This document shows positions 16,825 through 24,884 of a stretch of DNA of 64,000 nt, piece after piece. The notes under the pieces were generated by a model. The model did not search any database and had not been told where the DNA came from. It was given only the letters and a program-made list of their open reading frames with translations. The DNA is taken from the NCBI RefSeq assembly GCF_023282985.1, contig NZ_JAGQDC010000008.1:62001-126000 (forward strand). Direction: 5' to 3'. Numbering within the stretch: position 1 is the first letter of the stretch; every line of letters begins with the position of its first letter. Source of the DNA: Serratia silvae. GTDB taxonomy: Bacteria > Pseudomonadota > Gammaproteobacteria > Enterobacterales > Enterobacteriaceae. The translations under genes and the position numbers were made by a program.

Positions 16825-17979
16825 ATGGCTAAACACCTCTTCACGTCCGAATCTGTTTCCGAAGGACATCCGGATAAAATTGCCGATCAGATCTCGGATG
16901 CCGTTCTTGATGCCATTCTGGAACAGGATCCAAAAGCCCGCGTAGCCTGCGAAACCTACGTGAAAACCGGCATGGTTCTGGTTGGCGGCGAGATCACCAC
17001 CAGCGCCTGGGTCGATATCGAAGAGATCACCCGCAAAACCGTGCGCGAGATTGGCTATATTCATTCTGATATGGGCTTTGATGCCAACTCCTGTGCCGTA
17101 TTGAGCGCCATTGGTAAACAGTCACCGGATATCAACCAGGGTGTTGACCGTAGCGATCCGCTGGAGCAAGGTGCTGGCGATCAGGGCTTGATGTTTGGCT
17201 ATGCCTCTAATGAAACCGACGTGTTGATGCCTGCGCCAATCACTTATGCCCACCGTCTGGTTCAACGCCAGGCCGAAGTGCGTAAAAATGGCACCCTACC
17301 TTGGCTGCGCCCAGACGCCAAAAGCCAGGTCACGTTCCAGTATGACGATGGCAAAATCGTCGGCATCGATGCCGTGGTGCTGTCCACCCAGCACTCCGAT
17401 GATATCGCGCTGAAAGAGCTGCAAGAAGCGGTGATGGAAGAGATCATCAAGCCGGTACTGCCAGCCGAGTGGCTGACCGCAGGCACCAAATACCACATCA
17501 ACCCAACCGGCCGTTTTGTTATCGGTGGCCCAATGGGCGATTGTGGCCTGACTGGCCGTAAAATCATTGTCGATACTTACGGCGGCATGGCTCGTCACGG
17601 TGGCGGCGCGTTCTCCGGCAAGGATCCTTCCAAGGTTGACCGCTCTGCAGCCTACGCTGCACGCTACGTGGCAAAAAACATCGTAGCCGCAGGCTTGGCA
17701 GATCGTTGTGAGATCCAGGTGTCCTACGCTATTGGCGTTGCGGAACCCACCTCCATCATGGTGGAAACCTTCGGCACCGAAAAGATCTCGACCGAGCAGT
17801 TGACCCTGTTGGTGCGTGAGTTCTTCGATCTGCGCCCATACGGCCTGATCCAGATGATGGATCTGCTGCAACCGATCTACCGTGAAACCGCCGCTTACGG
17901 CCACTTTGGCCGCGAACACTTCCCATGGGAAGCGACCGACAAGGCAGCCCAACTGCGTGAAGCGGCTGGTTTGAAGTAA
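16825..17979 (+). CDS. metK: S-adenosylmethionine synthetase
   Basis: 384 residues from [10 protein letters not shown], the same length as the E. coli enzyme. A longer in-frame reading from 16705 adds 40 residues that do not belong to the family. Visible signatures are GHPDKIADQ (ATP and Mg), GAGDQG and the [16 protein letters not shown] loop. It makes SAM from methionine and ATP, feeding the SAM decarboxylase encoded at 47959-48753. The MetJ boxes upstream indicate methionine-regulon control. A strong terminator follows. Confidence 0.97.
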   Translation: MAKHLFTSESVSEGHPDKIADQISDAVLDAILEQDPKARVACETYVKTGMVLVGGEITTSAWVDIEEITRKTVREIGYIHSDMGFDANSCAVLSAIGKQSPDINQGVDRSDPLEQGAGDQGLMFGYASNETDVLMPAPITYAHRLVQRQAEVRKNGTLPWLRPDAKSQVTFQYDDGKIVGIDAVVLSTQHSDDIALKELQEAVMEEIIKPVLPAEWLTAGTKYHINPTGRFVIGGPMGDCGLTGRKIIVDTYGGMARHGGGAFSGKDPSKVDRSAAYAARYVAKNIVAAGLADRCEIQVSYAIGVAEPTSIMVETFGTEKISTEQLTLLVREFFDLRPYGLIQMMDLLQPIYRETAAYGHFGREHFPWEATDKAAQLREAAGLK

Positions 17980-18000
17980 GCCTGAGCGTTAGACGTAACA

Positions 18001-18027
18001 ACGGCGAGCCTGAGGCTCGCCGTTTTC
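18001..18027 (+). terminator. rho-independent terminator after metK
   Basis: ACGGCGAGCC-TGA-GGCTCGCCGT is a perfect 10-bp stem followed by TTTTCGTTT, 22 bp after the metK stop. Confidence 0.93.
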
Positions 18028-18059
18028 GTTTGTAGATGGGTGCTCATAGATCTCTATAC

Positions 18060-18188
18060 CATACCCTATGGATTTCAAGTTGCAGCTAGGCACCAAGCTA
18101 TCTCATCCCCAGGAGCTTACGTTTTTGTAAGTGACTGGGGTGAGATAGTGCAGGTAACAACGCTGCGACTTGAAAGACGACGGGTATA
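18060..18188 (+). repeat. ERIC element 1
   Basis: About 129 bp with the ERIC hallmarks: terminal ATACCCTATGG...GACGGGTATA and a central CCCCAGGAGCTTAC/GTAAGTGACTGGGG dyad, matching the ERIC primer core sequences. It lies just after the metK terminator, at the junction where E. coli-like gene order breaks. Confidence 0.93.
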
Positions 18189-18234
18189 CGCTTACAACCA
18201 ACGGGCGGGAGCTAGCCCCCGCCGTTGGGTTGCC

Positions 18235-18387
18235 TTACCGTTCGGATTCGTAGGCCAAAATGGCCGCAACCTCCGTGTTGCCCGATCGAATACGCAGCTC
18301 ACAAAGTTTGCTGCGCGTTATCCATACCAACAAGATCACCGTGGTACAGATAACGACCAGTTTTACGATATCTCCTCTGTTTGGCAT
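18235..18387 (-). CDS. Hok/Gef-family type I toxin
   Basis: 50 codons from the ATG at 18387, with AAGGAGG four bases upstream (the preceding ATG is also possible). The N-terminal transmembrane helix LVVICTTVILLVWITR is followed by a periplasmic tail SKLCELRIRSGNTEVAAILAYESE, which shows the family pattern LCE-x-R-x-R-x-G-x-TEV-x-A-x-AYE of HokC/HokD. Hok peptides insert in the inner membrane and depolarise it. Expression is held down by an antisense Sok RNA, for which a candidate lies at 18438-18490 on the opposite strand. The reading frame is intact. Confidence 0.9.
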   Translation of the reverse strand: MPNRGDIVKLVVICTTVILLVWITRSKLCELRIRSGNTEVAAILAYESER

Positions 18388-18402
18388 CATGCCTCCTTAT
18401 CC

Positions 18403-18431
18403 TTGCCTCGCGGCGAGTAAGAAGCTAACCT
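18403..18431 (+). promoter_or_regulatory. candidate promoter of the Sok-like antisense RNA
   Basis: TTGCCT, a 17-bp spacer and TAACCT on the plus strand, predicting a start near 18438, directly upstream of the hairpin-ended RNA and opposite the hok leader. Confidence 0.5.
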
Positions 18432-18437
18432 AACGTT

Positions 18438-18490
18438 GTCGAGCGTTAGAGTTGGCCTCGGGTTGATATTATCGACTCGGGGCTTTTCTC
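18438..18490 (+). ncRNA. Sok-like antisense RNA candidate
   Basis: A predicted short RNA, about 50 nt, antisense to the hok mRNA leader. It ends in the stem GCCTCGGGT/ACTCGGGGC (18455-18483, with G-U pairs) followed by TTTT. Size, position and terminator are as expected for a Sok RNA. The 5' end is inferred from the promoter prediction only. Confidence 0.6.
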
Positions 18491-18553
18491 TTTGTACCTT
18501 TCGCTCAGGCTCCAGATACAAAGATCCAGAGCACCCATCCGCAGTATATTCAT
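18446..18553 (-). other. hok leader reading frame (mok-like candidate)
   Basis: A short frame beginning MNILRMGALDLCIWSL in the hok leader, ending 58 bp before the hok start. In hok loci a leader peptide (mok) couples translation to toxin expression; here it does not overlap hok, so the assignment is tentative. Confidence 0.3.
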
Positions 18554-18632
18554 CTCACCAGCCCGACTGGCGGCCGTTTTACCCCTAACTTTCAACTTTG
18601 CGCAGTGCCACGCAATGCTTTGCAACTGCCTG

Positions 18633-18666
18633 AAAAACCAAGGGCCCAGCAATGCTGAGCCCTTGG
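18633..18666 (-). terminator. rho-independent terminator after fhuB
   Basis: CCAAGGGC...CAGCA-A-TGCTG...GCCCTTGG is a long stem followed on the minus strand by TTTTT, 27 bp past the fhuB stop. Confidence 0.88.
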
Positions 18667-18692
18667 TGACAATAGTGGTGACCCGAGATAGT

Positions 18693-20681
18693 CTACGAAG
18701 TTTGCTTACGCAGCAGATAGACAAAGTACGGCGCACCAATAAAGGTCGCCAGCAGCCCTGCGGGGATTTGGTAAGGGAACATCACCATCCGGCCACACCA
18801 GTCTGCAAACACCATCAGCAGGCCGCCTAGCAGCGCAGCAATCACCATCTGCGGCAGCGCCCGGCGGAATCCCAACATGCGGGCCATATGCGGTGCCATC
18901 AGGCCAATAAAGCTCAGCGGCCCGACGGTTAGCGTCGCCATCGCCGTCAGCGTTGCCGCCAGCAGTAAAATGCTCAGCCGGGTCGGCGTCAGGGCAATCC
19001 CTACGGAACGTGCTGTAGCGCCGCCCAACGGCAGAATGGTCAGCCAACGTCTACACAGCGGGGCCAACACGATCAACACGCCAGCAATCGCCGCCGTACG
19101 TATTGCCTGCGGAGCATCCACCGAGTAGGTAGAGCCTGAGAGCCACACCAACAGCCCCCCCATACGAGGATCGCCACTGGCCAACAGCAGGAAAATGGTG
19201 GTGGTAAAGGCGGTGCTGAGGGCGATCCCCGCCAGCAGCATGCGTTCAGTAGAGAATCCGCCGCGCCCAGCCGCAATCATGATGATCAACAGCGTAGCCG
19301 CCGCCCCCAGACTCCCGGCGGGCAACAGCCAGATAAAAGCATCGCCGGGGACGATAAACAGCATCACCACCACGCCAAAAGCCGCGCCGGAACTGATCCC
19401 CAGCACTTCCGGGCTGGACATCGGGTTACCGGTCAGTTTCTGGATTAACGTTCCGGCGACTGCCAACATCATCCCGGCCGCCAGGGCAGAAAGCACTCGT
19501 GGCCAGCGCCAAGGCATCAGCGCCTGTAATTCACTGCCTACGCTCCAGTGCCAGCCGTGGGGGTTTTGCCCAAACATCAGCGCCACCGCAATCCCGGCCA
19601 ATAGTAAAACGCTCCCCAGCAGGATCCATATCGGCAAGTTGCCACGTTCGACAGGCACTCTGTCACCAAGATCCATCGGCGGCGGGGTTGCGCTGCTGCG
19701 TAAGCGTGGCAGTAGCCAAAGCAACAACGGCGCACCAATCAGTGCCGTCGCCGCGCCGGTCGGGATTTCGCGCCATACCAGCGTCAGCCAGATCATCACC
19801 TGATCGGTCAACCACAGCAGCAATGCCCCCAATAGCGGAGCCAACATCATGCGATGCGCCAGACGGCGAGCTCCCAGCATCTTGGCCATCAACGGAGCAA
19901 ATAGGCCGATAAAACCGATCACGCCGACCGCATTGACCAACATGGCGCTGAACACGATCGCCACCGCCAAGGCGGCAAAGCGCGACATTGCCAGGCCCAG
20001 GCCCAGATTACGCGCCACCCCGTCATCCAGCCCTAACAGCGTTAATGGGCGGATCAATAACGCGGCCAGCACGGCAACCAGCAGCAAGCGTGGCAGGATA
20101 AACTGCACCGTCCCCCAATCCTGCTGATTTAGCGCACCGGTACTCCACAGGAACAGGCCTTGCAGCTGATCGTAATTGAACAACGCCAGCAGGCTATTGA
20201 CCGCACCGCAGTACAGCCCAAGAACCAGACCGGCCAGAATCAACGTCACGGGCGACATCCGTTTGCCCCAGGCAACACCGAACACCAGCCCACCAACCAC
20301 AATGGCACCGACCATCGCCGCCAGTTGTCGGGTCAATTCGCCCCCTGGCAGCATCCACAGCGTGGCAATCGTCAAGCCTAGCTGAGCACCGGCAGCCACG
20401 CCGAGCGTGGCGGGTTCCGCCAAAGGATTGCGTAATACCTGCTGGAACAGGACGCCGACCAATCCCAGTCCGGCCCCCACCAGCAAGGAAACCGACAGGC
20501 GTGGCAACAGGCTGTAGTGGAACAGCATCTGATCGACATTGTCGATGTCTGGTTGTACCAACGCCTGTGACCACTGGCCCCACGGCAGTTGATGCAGCAG
20601 GTTGAATAGCGTCAGGCCACTCGCCGTTGCCAGCATTAGCATAATCAGCGCTATCGGCAAGATACGCAGGCGTGCACTCAT
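18693..20681 (-). CDS. fhuB: ferric hydroxamate ABC transporter permease FhuB
   Basis: 662 residues from MSARLRILPI; the start overlaps the fhuD stop (ATGA). It is two fused BtuC-like permease halves (about 1-330 and 335-660), each with roughly ten transmembrane segments and a conserved GxxxGGxxQ-like coupling region (GVLFQQVLRNPLAEPATLG and GTLIQKLTGNPMSSPEVLG). It moves ferric hydroxamates across the inner membrane with FhuC as ATPase and FhuD as binding protein. Gene order fhuA-C-D-B is as in E. coli. Confidence 0.95.
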   Translation of the reverse strand: MSARLRILPIALIMLMLATASGLTLFNLLHQLPWGQWSQALVQPDIDNVDQMLFHYSLLPRLSVSLLVGAGLGLVGVLFQQVLRNPLAEPATLGVAAGAQLGLTIATLWMLPGGELTRQLAAMVGAIVVGGLVFGVAWGKRMSPVTLILAGLVLGLYCGAVNSLLALFNYDQLQGLFLWSTGALNQQDWGTVQFILPRLLLVAVLAALLIRPLTLLGLDDGVARNLGLGLAMSRFAALAVAIVFSAMLVNAVGVIGFIGLFAPLMAKMLGARRLAHRMMLAPLLGALLLWLTDQVMIWLTLVWREIPTGAATALIGAPLLLWLLPRLRSSATPPPMDLGDRVPVERGNLPIWILLGSVLLLAGIAVALMFGQNPHGWHWSVGSELQALMPWRWPRVLSALAAGMMLAVAGTLIQKLTGNPMSSPEVLGISSGAAFGVVVMLFIVPGDAFIWLLPAGSLGAAATLLIIMIAAGRGGFSTERMLLAGIALSTAFTTTIFLLLASGDPRMGGLLVWLSGSTYSVDAPQAIRTAAIAGVLIVLAPLCRRWLTILPLGGATARSVGIALTPTRLSILLLAATLTAMATLTVGPLSFIGLMAPHMARMLGFRRALPQMVIAALLGGLLMVFADWCGRMVMFPYQIPAGLLATFIGAPYFVYLLRKQTS

Positions 20682-21583
20682 GAGCGAGCCTCCTGTGCCT
20701 GCTCCAGCAAACGGCAAAAACGCATGGCTGACAGCGTGGCACCATAGAACCACACCGCTGGCACCTGCCGCAGTTGGCCCTGGCGGATAAACGGCAAGGC
20801 CTGCCACAGCGGCGTCTTGCTGACCTTATCCATCATCGCCTGATTACCATGATCGAGATAAATCGCTCGCGCATTTTTTATCACAGCCAGACGTTCAATC
20901 CCTACCACCGAGGTGCCCCAGAAGTTGGTTTCACCCTGCCAGGCATTCTCGATGCCTAGCTGATCCATCACTTCCTGAAACAGACTCTTCTGGCCGATCA
21001 CCAACACATGCCGAGGATCAAGCAAAGAAAACAGCAGTAGCGGCTGTTGCCGATACCCCGCCAGGCGGTTACGCGCCTCCAGCATGAAAGCATCAAACTG
21101 TTGCAGATGCTGAGTAGCCCGCGCTTCCAGACCTATCCGCTGTGCCAATTGCAGCAACGAGTTTTTGCCCACGGTGAGCGGTTTACCGCTGCCGTCGTTA
21201 AAGCCAAACTCCATGGTCGGGCCGATAGGTTGCAGTTTTTGTGGCGAGGGGCCATAGCCTTTGGAAAGCAGGATCAGAGAAGGCTTGAGCTGTTGCAACA
21301 GCTCCAGATTAGGTTCTGTACGTTGACCGACGTCGATCACCGAGTCCGGCAATCGAGGATCTTGTACCCACAGGTTATAGTTGTGGATATCGGCAACCGC
21401 CTGCGGCATCACGCCCAGTGCAATCAGTAGCTCGACCGGTAGCCACTCCAACGCCGCGATACGGGTGATATCGGGCGAACCTGCCGCACGAGTCGGTAAA
21501 GAGAACAGCAGTGGCGATAATGCCATCGCCGTTAATAAACGCCGGCGCAGCGGGTCATGATGAAAATCGGCAGAGGTAGGCAT
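20678..21583 (-). CDS. fhuD: periplasmic ferric hydroxamate-binding protein FhuD
   Basis: 301 residues from the ATG at 21583, which overlaps the fhuC stop by one base. The signal sequence RRRLLTAMALSPLLF has a twin-arginine character, ending near TRAAGS. The mature part is a class III binding protein with ALGVMPQAVADI and LPDSVIDVGQRTEPNLELL in the N-lobe and a long helix-linked C-lobe. It hands hydroxamate siderophores to FhuB. Confidence 0.94.
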   Translation of the reverse strand: MPTSADFHHDPLRRRLLTAMALSPLLFSLPTRAAGSPDITRIAALEWLPVELLIALGVMPQAVADIHNYNLWVQDPRLPDSVIDVGQRTEPNLELLQQLKPSLILLSKGYGPSPQKLQPIGPTMEFGFNDGSGKPLTVGKNSLLQLAQRIGLEARATQHLQQFDAFMLEARNRLAGYRQQPLLLFSLLDPRHVLVIGQKSLFQEVMDQLGIENAWQGETNFWGTSVVGIERLAVIKNARAIYLDHGNQAMMDKVSKTPLWQALPFIRQGQLRQVPAVWFYGATLSAMRFCRLLEQAQEARS

Positions 21584-22380
21584 CAATAAACGAAGCTCAC
21601 TGGTGCACCGCCACTTGGATGCGGCAATATGCCCATCGGGATGCCGTAGATCTGTTCCAGCACCGGCCCTTGCATCAGCTCAAGCGATGCCCCCTGGGCA
21701 ATCATTTCGCCGCCGCGCAACGCCACCAGATGGTCGCAATAACGAGCCGCCATGTTGATATCGTGCAGCACCGCGATCACCGTCAAGCCGCGCTCGTGGC
21801 TCAGGCGTTGAATTAACGCCAGCACTTCAACCTGATGGGCAATGTCCAGCGCCGAGGTCGGTTCATCCAACAGCAGGCAACGGCTATCCTGTGCGACCAT
21901 CATCGCCAGCCAGGCACGTTGACGTTCACCACCGGAGAGGCTGTCTACCAGGCGGTTGGCAAAGGGTTTCAGCCCCACCAACCCGATCGCCTCTTCTACC
22001 AGCTCGCGATCGCCAGCCTTGAAACGGCCTAACGCGCCGTGCCACGGGTAGCGGCCGATGGCGACCAGTTCGCGCACCGTCATCCCTTCCGCTGCGGGCA
22101 ATTGCTGCGGCAGATAGGCGACTTGGCGAGCAAAGGCTTTGCTACCCCATTGGCCCAGCGGTTGCCCGTTAAGCAGCGCCTGGCCGGAGGTAGGATTTTG
22201 GTGACGACCGAGGATTTTCAGCAGCGTAGATTTGCCGGAGCCATTATGACCAATCAATCCACACACTTTGCCTTGAGGAAAGGCCAATGACAGGGGCTGT
22301 AACAGCACCCGCCCTGGCACGGCAAAGCTCACGCGGTCGAGCTGGAACGTAGCATCGCGATTAAGGTGTTTATCCTGCAT
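21583..22380 (-). CDS. fhuC: ferric hydroxamate ABC transporter ATPase FhuC
   Basis: 265 residues from MQDKHLNRD, the E. coli length. Walker A GHNGSGKST, Q-loop LPQQLP, signature LSGGERQR, Walker B CLLLDEP and switch His in VLHDINMAARY are all intact. The C-terminus IYGIPMGILPHPSGG is nearly identical to E. coli. It energises FhuB. It starts 47 bp after the fhuA stop and is translationally linked to fhuD. Confidence 0.96.
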   Translation of the reverse strand: MQDKHLNRDATFQLDRVSFAVPGRVLLQPLSLAFPQGKVCGLIGHNGSGKSTLLKILGRHQNPTSGQALLNGQPLGQWGSKAFARQVAYLPQQLPAAEGMTVRELVAIGRYPWHGALGRFKAGDRELVEEAIGLVGLKPFANRLVDSLSGGERQRAWLAMMVAQDSRCLLLDEPTSALDIAHQVEVLALIQRLSHERGLTVIAVLHDINMAARYCDHLVALRGGEMIAQGASLELMQGPVLEQIYGIPMGILPHPSGGAPVSFVY

Positions 22381-22427
22381 AGGCCCTGCTTGGCGGGGAG
22401 CGACCAAAGGCCGCTCCCGTTAGCCGA

Positions 22428-24629
22428 TTAGAAACTGAAGGTTGCCGTGGCGACCACTTGACGTTCTGCACCCCAGAAGCAGCCATAGGTGGCGAAACAG
22501 CTAGAGACATACTCTTTATCAAACAGGTTGTTAACGTTAAGCGCTACGGAAGAACCTGGCAGGTTGAAGCGTGCCAAATCATATTTGATCACGGTATTCC
22601 ACACGGTGTAGTCCGGCACTTTGAAGGTGTTGGCTTCATCACCATAGGTTGAGCCGGTATAACGCACACCCGCGCCCAGCGTCAGGCCACTCAATGCGGT
22701 TTCGTGGAAGGTGTAATCTCCCCACAACGAGGCCATATGCTTAGGAATGATCGCTGGCGTATTGCCTTGGTTGGTGGTGTCTTCGGTGTATTCAGCATCG
22801 GTATAGGTATAGGACGCCAGCAGGTTGACGTTAGCCGTCAGCGCCGCCTTGCCTTCCAACTCTACACCGCGAGAACGAATCTCTCCAGTTTGCTGCTGGA
22901 ACCAACCTTTATCGGCATGCTCAACATCCGTGACCAGGTTATTTGACTTGGTCAGTTGGTAGATGGCAATAGTGGCAGAGACAGGGCGATCTTTTGGCAT
23001 GTATTTCACGCCAGCTTCATACTGTTCGCCTTTGGAAGGAACGAAGGCTTTGCCGTCATAACCTGAGCCCACGTTCGGCTCGAAGGATTGTGCGTAGCTG
23101 ACATACGGCGAGATGCCGTTGTCGAACAGATAGTTCAGACCGATGCGATTGGTAGATTGGTGGTCTTTCTGCTCGCTGTAGGGGATCGTAGCCATGTCGG
23201 TGCGATCCTCAACGGTGCTCTTAGCCCAGTCATAGCGCGTACCGGCAGTCAGGATCCATTGGTTCCACTCGGCCTGCTCCTGCAAATAAATGCCCACCTG
23301 CCGTTGGCCATTGACCTTACTGGTTGGGTTTAACGTCCCCTTGGTATAATTACCAAACTGCGGGTTTGCCAGATCCAGTGGACTGGCCACGCCCCAGCCG
23401 CCCTGAATATCGTTACTCATGCGCATAAAATCTACGCCAGCCAGCAACGTATGATCCACGCGGCCAGTAGCAAACTTGGCCTGGCCCTGGGTATCGACGC
23501 TGAAGTTATTCAGGCGCTCATCCGAAGCGATATAGTTACGGTTCAGAGTCGTGTTGTCGGCGTTTACGCCAGTGCCATAGATATTGTTCTGGTTGGTATG
23601 CAGCTGCATATAACGCAGGTTCTGGCGTACGGCCCAGGTATCATCGAAATCATGAGAGAAGCTGTAACCAAACATGCGCGTCTGGCGCGAATAGAAGTTA
23701 CTCTTTTCGCCTTCGTTGAAGTTGGTTGGCAGCTTGCCATAAGGCGCGTTTTGCACCGTTCCCTGCATCGGCAACCAACCGTAGTAGCCAAGGTTAGGAT
23801 CGTTTTGCAGGTAAGAATACAGCGTCAGGTTGGTATGCTCATCGGGCTGCCAACTGAATGAAGGCGCTATGGTATAGCGTTTTTCCTTGGCCATCTCCTG
23901 CTGAGCATCTGCGTCTTTTGCCAACCCGGTCAGGCGGAAGGAATACTTGCCGTCATCATCCAGCGCATTACTGAAATCAAATCCAGTCTGGAACAAATTA
24001 TCTGTGCCCATTTTGAATTGGACTTCGTTAAGCGGTTCCGTGGTTGGGCGCTTGCTGATCAGCGAGACAATCCCACCCGGGCTACTTTTACCGTAAAGCA
24101 CGGAAGAAGGCCCGCGCAGCACTTCGGCCCGCTCCAGGAAATAAGGATCTATCACCGCTTCGTTAAAATAGTCGCCTTGCAGCTTCAAACCATCCAGATA
24201 GATATTCTGGTTGACCGAGCCAAAACCACGAATATAAACCGCATCGTAGACGTTGGAGCTACCGCGGCTGCCCACCATCACACCCGGAGTGAAGCCTAGC
24301 GCTTCTTTCACCGAGGAAGGCTGCATAACGTCCATTTGTTCACGCGTGATCACAGACACCGATTGCGGAGTCTTCACCAGCGGCGTATCCGTTTTGGTGC
24401 CGGTCGCGCTGCGTTTCGCCACGATGGTGCCAACTGGGCCCCAGGCGCTTTCCTGTGAAGCACCACCGCTGCCGCCCCCTACCACCGTAATAGTATCGGC
24501 ATCCGCGGCAGCTGTAGTCTGAGCCGCAACCGCAGGCAAGGTTAGCGTAGCCGCGATTGTGGCAGCCAAAACGCTTACGGGGAACAAGCCTGATTTGGCC
24601 GGTGATGAGGAATGACGCTTGGTCGGCAT
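22428..24629 (-). CDS. fhuA: TonB-dependent ferrichrome receptor FhuA
   Basis: 733 residues. A signal peptide (about 1-36, cleaving near AVAAQ) is followed by the TonB box DTITVV, a plug domain with PQSVSVITREQM and VLRGPSSVLYGKSSPGG, and a 22-strand barrel ending in aromatic ATATFSF. The end contains a Cys pair (CFATYGC) as in E. coli FhuA. It imports ferrichrome across the outer membrane and is a typical phage/colicin receptor. A Fur-like site overlaps its predicted start of transcription. Confidence 0.93.
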   Translation of the reverse strand: MPTKRHSSSPAKSGLFPVSVLAATIAATLTLPAVAAQTTAAADADTITVVGGGSGGASQESAWGPVGTIVAKRSATGTKTDTPLVKTPQSVSVITREQMDVMQPSSVKEALGFTPGVMVGSRGSSNVYDAVYIRGFGSVNQNIYLDGLKLQGDYFNEAVIDPYFLERAEVLRGPSSVLYGKSSPGGIVSLISKRPTTEPLNEVQFKMGTDNLFQTGFDFSNALDDDGKYSFRLTGLAKDADAQQEMAKEKRYTIAPSFSWQPDEHTNLTLYSYLQNDPNLGYYGWLPMQGTVQNAPYGKLPTNFNEGEKSNFYSRQTRMFGYSFSHDFDDTWAVRQNLRYMQLHTNQNNIYGTGVNADNTTLNRNYIASDERLNNFSVDTQGQAKFATGRVDHTLLAGVDFMRMSNDIQGGWGVASPLDLANPQFGNYTKGTLNPTSKVNGQRQVGIYLQEQAEWNQWILTAGTRYDWAKSTVEDRTDMATIPYSEQKDHQSTNRIGLNYLFDNGISPYVSYAQSFEPNVGSGYDGKAFVPSKGEQYEAGVKYMPKDRPVSATIAIYQLTKSNNLVTDVEHADKGWFQQQTGEIRSRGVELEGKAALTANVNLLASYTYTDAEYTEDTTNQGNTPAIIPKHMASLWGDYTFHETALSGLTLGAGVRYTGSTYGDEANTFKVPDYTVWNTVIKYDLARFNLPGSSVALNVNNLFDKEYVSSCFATYGCFWGAERQVVATATFSF

Positions 24630-24665
24630 AGCTGTTTCTCTGGTGTAGTTTGATAACGAATGTGA

Positions 24666-24721
24666 ACGAGAATAATTATTATAAGCGCGGCATTTTATGC
24701 AGAAGGCGAACAGGACTGCAA
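24666..24721 (-). promoter_or_regulatory. fhuA promoter with Fur-like box
   Basis: On the minus strand TTGCAG (24721-24716), an 18-bp spacer and TAAAAT (24697-24692). Around the predicted start, 24668-24684, the sequence GAGAATAATTATTATAA fits the repeated NATWAT hexamer pattern of Fur sites. Iron-dependent repression of the whole fhuACDB operon is expected. Confidence 0.6.
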
Positions 24722-24803
24722 GCGTATTTCAGCCGTAAAAAGGCTATGGGATTGGCGTAGAAACCAGGTTAACTGAGTGGAAATAAAATAAACGGTAAAG
24801 AGA

Positions 24804-24833
24804 AGGAAGCCCGTAACAGAACGCTACGGGCTT
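24804..24833 (-). terminator. rho-independent terminator after mrcB
   Basis: AAGCCCGTA/TACGGGCTT stem with a 9-base loop, T-rich on the minus strand (CCTTCTCTTT), 51 bp past the mrcB stop. Confidence 0.75.
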
Positions 24834-24884
24834 GATAACACAGTAAAATCAAATGATAAATATGCTTAACATAACGGCAGGGAT

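Noticed and set aside
18040-18420. A 126-codon plus-strand frame after metK
   Set aside because: Its first 45 codons are translated ERIC sequence and the rest is antisense to the hok-like gene; no family pattern, so treated as chance.
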